From assembly GCA_005784505.1 (NCBI GenBank), contig VCAZ01000001.1, forward strand, positions 11,282,597 to 11,346,596: 64,000 nt of DNA, read 5' to 3'. The DNA is from Bagarius yarrelli. Taxonomy: Eukaryota; Chordata; Actinopteri; Siluriformes; Sisoridae. Below, in pieces: positions 1-11,469 of this stretch; the stretch's first letter is position 1; every line of letters starts with the position of its first letter. Position numbers and translations under genes: made by a program. Under the pieces are notes generated by a model. It had not been told where the DNA came from. It did no database searches and saw only the letters and a program-made list of their open reading frames with translations.

Positions 1-1683
1 TAAATGGCAGGAAAAATAAATTATGTTATTTAGAAAGACAGAATTAAAGCATTTTTCGAAAATGTATAATTTTATATAAAAGTTAACTCAAACGTAACTC
101 AAAAAAAATGAAACCTTTATATCTGCAATGTACATACGTAAGTCCTATTTGTTCATATTTCAAGTATTTTTTGGGCTCACTCAAATTTTCAATTTCACAA
201 ACAAATTTTTTACAGATTTATAGAATAACGATTATTGCCATTTTGTTTGCTCATTATGCCAATTTCAAAATGTCTGTCTGGGCTGATGTGTATAAAACAG
301 CACAAAGTGGTATACAACATTTTAAAAATGATCATTGTACAAAATTTCTGTGCTCAACACACTACACTGTCTTTTTAACTTCCTTTTCTAAGGGTTAATT
401 TTTTTCCGAGAGATAAATGTATGTCTATTTCGACCATGACAGCTTGTCCATTTCACTTTCTCACAGTCAAACGACTTGAAGCTCGACTTGAGCAACATCT
501 ATGGCCTTAAAGTAATTATTTTAACACACAGTCACAGATTAAACGACGACTCTAAATTCTAAATAAGAAATCACACAGCAGTGCTTCAGGAAGTCAACTT
601 TATAAAATGAGTCCTAACTTAACCTTCTGCGAGTTAATAGCCGAGACATGAAGTATCTGGAGAGGCTGTCTGGTTCATTAGCTTCCTTTACTAGCCTGAG
701 GGTATAGCTGCCAAATCTGTAAGAAGTTGGTGAGAGCACAGACCTTAGCACAGAACTGCTAATTATCAGAGAGTGTTATGTGTTCCAGGAATGCTAATAG
801 TCAGATACCTAGCACTAAAAGCTGAATGCTAATTTTCTCCAACATACTCTAATTACTCTAAAAAATGCGCTACCTTGTGAGGTCTTAAGTAAACAGATGG
901 TTCAGTTTTGTCTCAGGTCGTCATGAGTCTGTTGTCTGTTGCTGTTTAATTTTAGTCTGTGTGTGCCACACTGACAGAACGGTTAGTGGACCTTTTCCCA
1001 CACAAATACTAATGGATATCAGCCATTAATTAAATCCCCTAGGGTGAGAGAATTCTTGCTAATTTAATTAAAACGACTTTACTTACTTTAAATACTTGTT
1101 TGAAGTTTGGCAAGTTTGCAGTCATTTGAGGTTAAATTCTGGCAAATTTGCAGCAGGATGCTTTGTGTTCTAATTCTATAGTCACTTGTTAACCACTACT
1201 AAGTGAGCCTGAATAGAATAAGGCATAATATACTATACAAACAAGATTTAGACTTAGTCTTATTGTTACTCTTAAACTAAACTAAAACTCCTGAAAAGGT
1301 TTTTGAATAGATGTTGGAACATGACTGTAGTAATTTGCTCATTCAGACACAAAAGTATTAGTGGGTTCGGACACTGGTGTTGATTACAGTTTATACCAAA
1401 GGATTTCAGTGTGGTTGGGGTCAGGAAGAACTCTCAAGTTCTGTCACAGCATAACACAGCATGTCTTTATAGAGCTAAGGGGCTTTGTGCACAGAGCTGG
1501 AACAGTGTTTGGGCCTGTTAGTACCAGTGAAGGAAAAATATATGCTACAACATAGAAAAAACATTCTGGACAATCGCATGCTTTTAACTTCGGGACCAAC
1601 AGTTCATGAAGACATCTGTATGTAGGTGTGCTGGTAAGGTGTTTACACACTTGTGACCATATAGTGTACTAAACGGTATATAC
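1..1683. other. spg11 intron (open at left edge) with a Tc1/mariner-like remnant
   Basis: This stretch lies downstream of the last spg11 exon I can place, so it is most likely intronic. I translated the minus strand for the next conserved spatacsin block and did not find it; the next exon is probably outside the window. About 1335-1675 resembles a common fish DNA-transposon remnant whose other pieces occur at 37030-37620, 42065-42300 and 47455-47666. Shared cues are wording such as the tract around 1500-1560 and the terminal 'accatatagtgta' end near 1657. Nothing else is recognisable. Confidence 0.5.
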
Positions 1684-4600
1684 CTGCATAAGGTGGTATA
1701 TTGATACATCACAAGCTGAAGGAACTCTCAGACCAGTCTGAGGAAAGAGAGCAGCCTTGAGTTTGGGGTATGCACTCAGAGCCATTCTCAGAAGCTGTGG
1801 GTCCACTCTAGATAAAACATCTCCACCTTTATCGCCTTCTGTCACCACCTACTTACAAACATATAATCAAATTTAAGAAACCATATGTAAGTTTCTGTGT
1901 GTTAATTTTTAAGGGACGAAAGATACTGAAGTGCTCCTACCCGATCAATGCCCCCCGGTGCAAACATTATAGTGGAGAGAGCTAGAAGGCTGTGTCCCTC
2001 CAGCAGCATGCTGCTAACACTGGCCTGACTGCCTGGTAACAGCACCTGAGCACTTGTCAGACTCGCCTGGAACACCTGCTCTGGATCTAAAATAGGGGGG
2101 ATTAGGGAATTAAGTATTAGTCAAATTTCATAACAGTTTTGCTGATATAAAATAAACAAATCAACAACAGGGGGAAGTAATTGCTTAAATTAAAAAGGCC
2201 TTAGTTAAATATTTATTAACTGTTTAACGTTAGTTTAGTTTGTAGGCTTTACTATTACTTTTCGATTTAAAAAGTAAGTTGCAGAAAAATGATTTACTAA
2301 TTGTCAGTTTCACTTTTTTTAAGGTTTATTCACTGACTAAACAGCTATTAGAATGTTCTGACTCACTTTCGAGATCTCTTGGTATGCTCTGCAGTTTAAC
2401 CATCATCTCAAACCAGGGGTAAAGCTCATACAAATCACTGTCCCCAACTGCAGGGCAGTTACTTGGAGTCAATCTGATTTAGAGGTAAAAAAAATGAAAC
2501 ACAAAAAATCATCATAATCATCATCAATCAACATAATCATCATCAACAACATGTTAAAATAGGAAAAGGGATCACATAAAATTGAATTTCATGCGACACA
2601 GTATCAACGGTTGGTGGTGAGTTTACGTGATCTTGGTGCAAGTCTTTAATTTATTTGTTTTCTAATTAATTATATTCAAATTATGCTATTAATTTTTTTT
2701 ACATAAATTCACACTGTAATCCACTGAAATAATATGTTAAAAGTCAAATGTACCTGTAATGCTGCAGATAGGTATAGAGCAGATACTGTAGGTTGTTTTC
2801 CAAACAATACTGTATAAAGCAGGTGTGGAAGTTTTTCCCATCAGAAGAACGGAATTGTGGGACAGGAGGATCATCGATGTCTCGCATAACACCTCTGGCC
2901 TGACCTAACCTCCACAGCAGCTGCTCAAAGTCAGACATCTCAGACTGCACAAACACTTCTTGTCTGTGGGACACAGAAACAACAGACAGCTTTGTTTTCT
3001 TTGCTATCAGACTTTATGAAAATTAATTTTAAAGAAAAGTATTTTGGGCTCCACTTTCACTGTTTTTGTATCTCATGGATAAACACATGGGACATCATCT
3101 ATTAAATAAAACAATGCAGCAAAAATGTATTCTGTTTATCTTACCCATGTTGAACAAATCAAGCTCCATGGCCAGCACTTTGGCTAGTCAGATCGGTAAT
3201 CAGTTTTACTAATTGCTAACTAACTTACCCTTAGCTGAAGCTCATGTAGCATACGAAAACCCTGTTCCAGTCTAACTACTTTGATGTTATTAAGTCACAC
3301 TGAACTGAACTAAAAATAGTGGGTGAATAAAGCAGCAACCAATAAATTAGCACTGGATTACACATACATATTTCAACATAAAGGATATTTGAAGTATTTC
3401 TGTGCGAAATCTTCCTTGTATTACTTACAGAAAATAGAAAAAACAAAGCTACACAAACCTTACGGTAAATTTAATTTTTCTTCATTTCACTTTAGAACAT
3501 TATTCTAACCTGGCAAGCATGTCCAGAATTTGGTCTTTCATATAATTACTGCACTTGGTGTTTTCATCCACAACAGCAGCAGTGAGCACAGGCCACTTGG
3601 AGGCAGCAGAGCTCTGGCAGTCTTGTGTGGCAGTGTGTGTCAACCATGCAGTGACTCTGTCCTGGTCATGTAGTGAAGTGAAGTAAGACCACAGTACAGC
3701 TGGATCACAGGAGCCCAACACTAATACAAGACAGAAAAAGTATTAAAGCCGTATAACTACAAAGAAACTTGTACACTGGATTCGCACATGGGTCCTGGTC
3801 TTACAATAAATAAATGTCATTATTAAAATCCAACCAGAATCACTTTTTATACACAGTGATTTAGGAACTCACAGTGGTCTGAGATACGGGAGAGCAGCAC
3901 CGATTTCTGGGTGTCATTGTCCCAGTGTCTGACCCAATCCAGACGCGCTGAGCCAATAAGAGACTGGACTGAGCAAGACTGGGGTTCAGGCAATAGCTCC
4001 TGAAGAAGGTTTCTGCTTTCAGCTTCTGACTGACTTTTCTGAAGAACCCTACCGACAGAAGATCACATGATCAATAAGTTAGATACAATACTTTAGAATT
4101 GGGTTGTTTAAAAAGCAGGTGCAGCTTTTTATTCCACTAGAGCACCAGATTTCAGCTGTTTAATTAGTCGATCTTGGTTTTTTAGTAAATTGGGTAGTAG
4201 TTTGTGCCTGGGTGGAATAAAACCTGCATGCACATGCAACTCTTTCCATATAAGGTCACACATCAAGATAGAACCCCTGGCGGTGAGCCAGAAATTGTAA
4301 GCCAACTATTTAGGTTTTCTACGTTACATTTACGTTTATAGTATTTGGCAGATGCTATAATTAAGAGCGACTTACATTTATTTCTTTTATACAACTGAGC
4401 AATTAAGGGGTTAAGGGTCTTGCTCAGGAACCCAACAGTTGCAAATTGGTGGTGCTGGGAATCAAACCCCGTTCTTTCAATTAGCAGTCCAACAACTTAA
4501 CCACTGCGCTACCACTTTCCATTATATATACTAGGTGTGCATCTTTCAAAATGTGCTCAAATACACTCAAAAAGACTGGGGTGCAAAAATGTCTAAAGTT

Positions 4601-7600
4601 TTTATTTTACACATGTTTTATAGTAAAAAAAAATAGCTTGCCTAAGTTACACTTTTGCTTATACAATCATTTCTACCCACTGCTTCTTGCAGCGGAATAT
4701 GAAATAGCATGATTATAAATGTAGAATCTTTCATAAACGATTTGAGCATGTCTACTACCTAAGGCAGATCAAAATGAATTGCTTCACCTTCTCTGGTCAA
4801 AAGGCTTTGAACCTCTCATGGCTGGTCTGGAACACACATTTTCAATCTGTTTAATGAACTCCACTTTATGCAAATCATCAATGGAAAGATGATGAAGTCT
4901 TTGCAACTCCTCTACCTGTTTAATTAAAAAGTAGAAATATAAGTTACGTCCCTCTGTCATCAAAATCAGTTAACCGACAGTGCATTTACATTTTATAATT
5001 ATAACCAGGACCTCTATGCAGTGCTAGTAACATACAAGATATATATTTTTTTTACTCACCATGAAGGCCCTGAGCTCCCGATCAGCTGTGTAAACACAGA
5101 TATTATAAAACTGCTCTTTTACATTAAATCCCTGAAAGATAAAAACAGAAAAGACAAACATGAAGTAGGAAACTGACACAAAGGGAAATAGGTGATATAA
5201 GCATGTACACCTACATCTCTCTTTTAAACTGTCTGTCTGAGTGTGTATACAGAGATGGTTGATGCAGTTGTGTACCATGTTAGTAAGCAGTATTGTGGCC
5301 TGCTGCAGGTCTCGCTGTGTGAGACAAGTGAAAGCCAGTCTTAGACCAGTCTTTCTCAGTTCCTCCAGCTTCTGTTCTGGACAGTTGCGTTTGCGCATAT
5401 ATGCCTGTGCACGTGGGAGCTCCCTGTTCAAAACTGCACGCTGGACAATCTCCTAAAATATGTACACACACACACACACATCAAGATACAAATGCACTTG
5501 CTTCTGAGACATAACTTGATTTTGCTTCTTTTTTTCAGACAAAGAAAAAAAATGAAAAGATGGCAAATTAGGCAAGTGCATTTTTGGCTAATTTTATATA
5601 TATTAAAAAACTTTAGAAACGTTGTTAGGATTTATCTTAAGTAAAAGGTGACTAAGTTAGACAAACCCTTAAAATGAAATGAAATTTTGTGAAAGATTTT
5701 TTTTTAGCAGAGTATGTAGTGATGCATTAGTATAGATGTTTTAAGATATTTCGGACAAGGGGAATTAAACGTTTAGGTTGTACAAAAAACCCCATAGTTT
5801 TAACTCATCTGACATAAAAAATAGCCTACTACTAATAGGCTGCTCATGATTAATTAAAAATAGCTAGTTTTCATTAAACAGACTCTTACCTCAACAGAAC
5901 ATGAATCCCAGTCCTCCTCTACAGCTGTACCAGAAACATGTTTAGTGTCTGAGGCAAAAGTCTGACTCTTGACCCCTTTCACCCATGGATACTTTCTCAA
6001 ATAGCTACGTAGTTCAGAGATATGACCATTCAAAATCTTCACACTCTCATGCAAGTTAGTATCCAGCTCTGCAACAGCAAAACAAGGAACTTGTTCACTG
6101 CAGGAAAAATGGCACTAGACAAGACAGAACATGTCATTATAACACTTCTATATAGCAAATATTTTGTTTTTTTTACCCAACCATATTGCAAACACTTTGA
6201 ATGAGTCTGAATAAACTGTGTAAGTGTGTGTTACCGGGAGTGCTGCTTAGGATGACTCTGATTTGGGTATTAAGGAAGTTTAGCGTCATGCCGAGCAGCT
6301 GTTCACAGAACTGTCGACTCTGAGCCTCGGCGTACGTGTCTCTAATGGCACTTTGAAGCAAATCCAAAGCTGGACACAAATCCTGAATATCTTTTACAGA
6401 CACAAATCAATAGATAATACGCTAAATGAGCTGATAATCTATAAACATTGTCTATAAAAGCAAAAATAAAAACTATTTAAACACTAAACAACAAACAAAA
6501 CAAAAAACCCCAAAAACAAATAAACAAAAAAACTAAAGTCCAAATAAATCACTTTATAAATATATTGAAAATATTTACAATAAATCTCTTCACTTCACTA
6601 CACACATACACTACATGCATATGTATACGTACACATGTAAGCATGTGAGTTAGTCATGCCCACTTATTTACATATATACACAGAATAATCAAATAGAATA
6701 TATAAATGTAAATGTAAATAATCTATAATGGTTAACAATTTATTCTGCGGTAACGATATATACAATCATACCACCCAGCCCTAAACTGTGGTAGATTATA
6801 TTTAAGTTTGTATATATATATTAATCACATACTGTGGAGTCATACATGTTTAGGGCTGTCAGAAGAAAGTATTCTTTATAATCCCTACCCTACAATCCTT
6901 GACCTATATATGGATTATTGATTACTGGTTTCTACTTATTACTGTAGGTATGCTAACATTTTTAGAAAATTAGAGAGCTAAGCTCTATATGTGGGGTTCA
7001 TTTTACACACGTTTTGCAGAAAAACAAACAAAAACCTTTAAAAACATCGGAAAACACTAATATGGCTTACTATTCAGCTGCATTTTTGTGGAGGTGGGTA
7101 ACTGCTCAGGCAGACTGTAGCTTGTGGGTGGGCAAAGAATATTCTCCTTACTCTTCAGAAAGAAATCCACCATGTCCAACTGCCGGTTCTTTAGTCCTGC
7201 CTATAAAATAAAAATAAAATTGAACAATTTATCTATTTTTTTAATAATAAAACGCTAATAATAAATATTTAGAAATCTTGCCTTTCAGTTGTTTTCTAAT
7301 GTATGTATGCTTGTAAATGAGATGATTGTGTGTACCTGCAGGGAATGAATGGGCATCGAACAGCGTCCCCATGCATTAAGATGGCACAGTGAGTCCACCA
7401 TTCCTGCACTTCCAAACACCATCAGTCTATTAAGCAGCTCCTCCTGAGAAACCTTGAACAGCACCATAGACAAGCCTGACACTGAACCCAACAAACAGAC
7501 ATGTCAAAATACAGTCACACTTTTCAGAACATTTCGTTGGGCTTCGGTTTATGTTTCACCTTTCAGAATCAAAGCAAGGTGTTCCTCTTCTGACCAGCAA

Positions 7601-10600
7601 ACAGGCACGGCTGGCACTTCGATGTGATGATATATAACACTTTGAGTTTCCAAGTCCCAGTAGACCAGAGTTGTACTGCTCTTACTAGGTGTGGTAAAAC
7701 TAAGCACTGCTGAAAATTCGGAGACATTTAACAGGGTTTGTGTGGTCTGCTCAGGCAGAGTAAAAGACATCACAGCACCCCCTGATGGTAGAGTGCACTG
7801 GCTGAGCTTGGCGGTGGCCGCTGCTTTACGACACTCTGAGCGAGGGAGGTCTTTGTACCATGGCAGCTGAAGAGCTGGAGGATCTGGAACTTTGGCTTGC
7901 TTGTACAGCATCGCTAGCTTTGCCTCCCATGACCTGTACACAAATAGTTGAATGTTAAGAAACGTCTATAATTTGACTGTATTATTATATTATTTGTATA
8001 ATTATAGTTATATTAAAAGAAAATTATTTAAAAAAAAAAAATCTACCTATTGTTTATAGTGACACTAAAGATGACTTTACAGTAATCGAATAAGACGATA
8101 AAGATATAATCCATTTTGTCATAAAAAAGGTAAATACGTGTGTCTAAAAGGGAATGATTTTTTTATGGACATGATAATATGGAAGTTATCTTACAATAAT
8201 ACCACAGCTGTCATTAAAAAATAATAATGATAATAATAACTATAATATACTAGCTTACTGATCAGTTTGGAAGTGGGTTCCCAGTACAGACTGACTGTAA
8301 GCTGAGCTCTCAACGCTGTCCTGATCACAAGACTTTGCAGGTATAAAAGGAAGAGGTGTTGGGTTCTGCTGAGAGTGCAACTGATTTTTATGTATCCTGT
8401 AAAATGCAAAGGGAAAAAAATATTATACAATTGAATGTAAAGACAATAAACAAACTCTCATTTTATTAACAAAAATATCTAGCAAAAGCTAATTGATTTT
8501 ATATGTCAATATGAACAGCTTAAATTCCCCCTTAGGCAGGGGAAATGATAGAGAAGCCCATCAAAGACACACCTGAAATAATCATTGAGATCAACAGCCA
8601 GTGCTTGATTTTGTCTGGTGGTAGTCACAACTGTGCTGAAGTCTTGTGAAACATTGAGAAGGCAGAAGTCAGAGAGAGATTCGATAGGCTCTCTATCTTT
8701 TTGTCCTGATAGGTAGTAAGCCGGGAGGTCCACTGTAGCAAGGTGTGTCCCATCTAAACTGTCAAAGACATCTGACGTATACAGTTAAGGAAAAGGTTTA
8801 TGTAAAAAAAAGAAATGTACCTATTTGGCATGGTAGTCTAGTGGGTAGCACGTTGATATATATGACGTCATTGCGCTTTACTTTACTTACCGTCCTACCT
8901 TTCATATGTTCTAAAGCATTTACTAAATAAGACTATCTAGAAGGCTGCTAAAAGATATTTTAGGGGGTATGTGAGAGTTTATTTTTATTAAACGCTAAAT
9001 ATGGGAAGTGGTAGCTTAGTTGGTTAGGGTGTTGGACTGATACCAGAAACACCAGGGTTCAATTTCCAGCACCACCAAGCCAACACTGTGGGCCCCTAAG
9101 CAAGGATTCTGATTTCTAATTTCAGAACTAATTTCTGATTCTAATTTTACTAATATGCTGCCCCCCTCCACTTCCACAGAAACCTGGCAATACAGCATGC
9201 AATATTCCCATAAACACAAATGATTTACAATCATCTACTCTATATTGTAAAGCAGATAAAAGGGAACATAATGCACGCACACACACACACACATTTCCAC
9301 ACACATATTAGCAATTAAATGTAAATTCTTCCTGCTATATCACCATTCTTTGTCCAGGAACCCTTTCCCAGCAGCCTTACAATGTTTCACACAAACAGAC
9401 ATCTGCTTAACAGGACCAATAAGAAAAAGGATACATATTAATCCAGAGCTCGTTAGCATGAATAGAACTCCCTTGCAAAACTGGTAGTCAGTGAACATAT
9501 CCTGAGTTTCAGAAGGCAGGTTAAGGGCACAGGAAGCCCAGAGTTCTGGCTCAGCTGAGTCCTCCAGCCAGCGAAGATGGACCAGAACACGACCATTTAA
9601 CAGGAGGTGAGAAACTGCATTAGCGAATGACAGCAGTTTTGTAGAGGCTATCTTACTCCCATCTGGAAGAGAAACCCTTTTTATAGTTATTGATAAAATA
9701 GAATAAAATAGCATTGAGACAAAACACTTGACAAAAGTAGCTTTCTAAAAATACCCAATTAAAAGAAACAAATCTACTACCACAAACCATCCAGCCACTA
9801 GATAAACTGAATAAAGATCAATCTGTGCTCACATTACCCCAGTAAATCAGATGGAGAAAATGTACTGTTTAGTATTTACTGTTAATAGACCTCTACATAG
9901 CAGCTATGACAGCATATGAATATAAAAAAATGTTTCCACACTTACTTAAATCTTTGCTGACATACTGCAGAAGTCTGTCTGTAAAACACTCGGCCACTGC
10001 TGCCAGCTGTCTTTCTGAATCGATCTCATCAAGTCTAAGATTACAGGCTGGTCTCAGAGTTAGCAGTCTGGGTTTATGGGCTCTATTTTGCTCAGTTGAC
10101 ACCTCCCAGAGAAAGCTATGAAACAATAAACAAGGAAGCTTTCAGAAAAACAAAACACACAGGAGATGCAGATGTGTACAGGAGAACAGCGTTAATGGTG
10201 GTTAATGTTCAACCCTGAGCTTGGATTATACTCTGTGAAAACCTTGATTTTTCAGTCATAAGGATGTCTATGGTGTCTGATAAATCTATCATCATGCGGT
10301 AAATTATTTTTTTCCTGTTGATTATTTTTATGATGTATCTAAGCAAGAAGAATAACTCTAACTTTAAGACAATGTACCGAACAAGTTCTGTCCGGTGTTT
10401 AGAAACTTACTGAGAGACAGACAAACAAATAAATAGGTGGATAACTGGATAGATAGGTGGATGGATGGATAATTTGATAGATAGATAGAGAGATAGATAG
10501 ATACACCGTTGGACAGATAGATAGATAGACAGACAGACAGACAAACAGAGAGATCACACAACACTTGTGAAGTGAAGACGTTTTGTGAAAGCTCACTCTG

Positions 10601-10811
10601 TGTAAGAGTCCTCAGGCACATGTACAAGAGTTCCCGTTTCAGAAACATCACTGATCATCAGTTTGTTGTCCACATTCAGATAGCAAATCAGTGAACAGTC
10701 CGCGGCCACTGCGGCTTTAACAGTGCGCGCGATGTCTGTACAGAAAACACTGTCCGGTACCAGAGCCACTTCTACTGCACTCTGTGCCCCCACTTCCGTC
10801 CTGCTTAACAT
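1684..10811 (-). CDS. spg11: Spatacsin (SPG11), N-terminal part, 19 exons, continues off the left edge
   Basis: Spatacsin works with spastizin (ZFYVE26) and the AP-5 adaptor in late-endosome/lysosome sorting and autophagic lysosome reformation; human loss causes spastic paraplegia 11. Exons on the minus strand, read in order: 10597-10811, 9946-10115, 9435-9662, 8573-8771, 8259-8396, 7560-7933, 7336-7481, 7071-7200, 6235-6390, 5890-6068, 5276-5452, 5060-5131, 4788-4915, 3873-4048, 3510-3720, 2754-2963, 2367-2473, 1941-2086, 1684-1848. All have AG/GT borders and compatible phases, giving about 1,109 codons without a stop. Diagnostic blocks shared with human spatacsin include EELLNRLMVFGSAGMVDSLC in exon 7, PALDLLQSAIRDTYAEAQS in exon 9, and SQASVSSMLLEGHSLLAL in exon 18. 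The exon 3 donor at 9434/9433 restores IYVFDSLDG across the junction. The start at 10811 (MLSRTEVG) was chosen because the two other Met codons upstream in frame fall in the likely leader; it is the least certain point. The C-terminal half is absent from the window. Confidence 0.95.
4323..4519 (-). mobile_element. tRNA-derived SINE in spg11 intron 13
   Basis: On the minus strand this reads as the recurrent SINE of the window. It has a tRNA-like head with a TAGCGCAGTGG-type A box and a GGTTTGATTCC-type B box, then the 'cagcaccacca' and 'aagacccttaacccc' middle, and a tail that ends in a 'gcatctgccaaat'-like motif. Sister copies lie at 9003-9115, 25853-26210, 37155-37322, 42767-42945 and 56895-57035. 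It is not a functional tRNA gene because the cloverleaf is not maintained. Confidence 0.75.
6600..6783. mobile_element. Possible end of an hAT-like non-autonomous element in spg11 intron 8
   Basis: The segment ends at about 6783 with 'accacccagcccta'. Its reverse complement starts TAGGGCTGGG and runs into a mirrored, TA-rich 'cgatata' stretch. This is the usual look of a fish hAT-type miniature element end. I could not find a matching opposite end or a target duplication. Confidence 0.3.
9003..9115 (+). mobile_element. Truncated tRNA-derived SINE in spg11 intron 3
   Basis: It starts with 'gggaagtggtagc', continues through 'ttggactgat', and carries a 'ggttcaatttcc' B-box-like string followed by 'cagcaccaccaag' and 'gggcccctaagcaagg'. 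It breaks off before the SINE tail. It belongs to the family also seen at 42767-42945. Confidence 0.7.
10437..10548. repeat. GATA/GACA tetranucleotide microsatellite in spg11 intron 1
   Basis: Imperfect tandem GATA, GGAT and GACA units run across about 110 bases, beginning about 50 bases downstream of the exon 1 donor (minus orientation). Open frames over this tract on the minus strand (Ser/Leu/Tyr-rich) are repeat artefacts. Confidence 0.9.
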
Positions 10812-11469
10812 GGTGTAACGTCCCGTTACACAACCAAAGAACAAAACATACAGCTCAGAATCCCGACTTCATCTAGACTGGGCAATACGGTATACGAATT
10901 GATTACTAATATTTACGCTTCAATCTTCCATTTTTAGAAGCACTTAAAGTTACATATCTCAACTTACATACGATACAAACATAATGCAGCTGACAATCAC
11001 GTGCCGTGCGTGCTCACGTGATACAATTCATCCAATAAAACAACAGCTAGTTGAGGCTTCGGTGAACCTAGAGAGAAGTAGTTGATAACAAATTCAAGAA
11101 AATGAGCTAAAGGGAAATATTACAAATATAAATATTTCTAGAAATATAAATGGGACTTATACAGGTATTTCTTTTGATGATAGATGATTTCTTTTTCTAC
11201 TGTCGTCTCCAAGCAACAACAATCACCTACTCATGCCTTACATAAATAAGGAAGCGAACAATCCAACCATTTAGGTTGGATCCTAAAATCCCGTCTTATT
11301 AGTTATTTAGTGTGCTACAGAGCGCCTTCAGACCCCTGTTTGACACCTCAGAAGTGCACCTATCTAGGGAGCAAGGAGCAGATTTGGGACTCATTCACTA
11401 GCCCAGTCAAACGCAGCTTGATTCAGCGGTGTCAAAGTCACAGAGCGCGATTATGGAGCTGTTTAGAAA
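10812..11469. promoter_or_regulatory. Bidirectional promoter shared by spg11 and ciao2a
   Basis: The two start codons are divergent and only 658 bp apart, so both 5' leaders and core promoters must lie here. CACGTG E-boxes occur at 10998-11003 and 11015-11020. The second is embedded in the palindrome TCACGTGA (11014-11021) and the first reads TCACGTGC. A CCAAT pentamer follows at 11032-11036. No clear TATA box sits in a sensible position for either gene. TCACGTGA is the core of the CLEAR motif bound by TFEB/TFE3/MITF, and USF also binds it. Occupancy is inferred, not shown. Confidence 0.7.
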
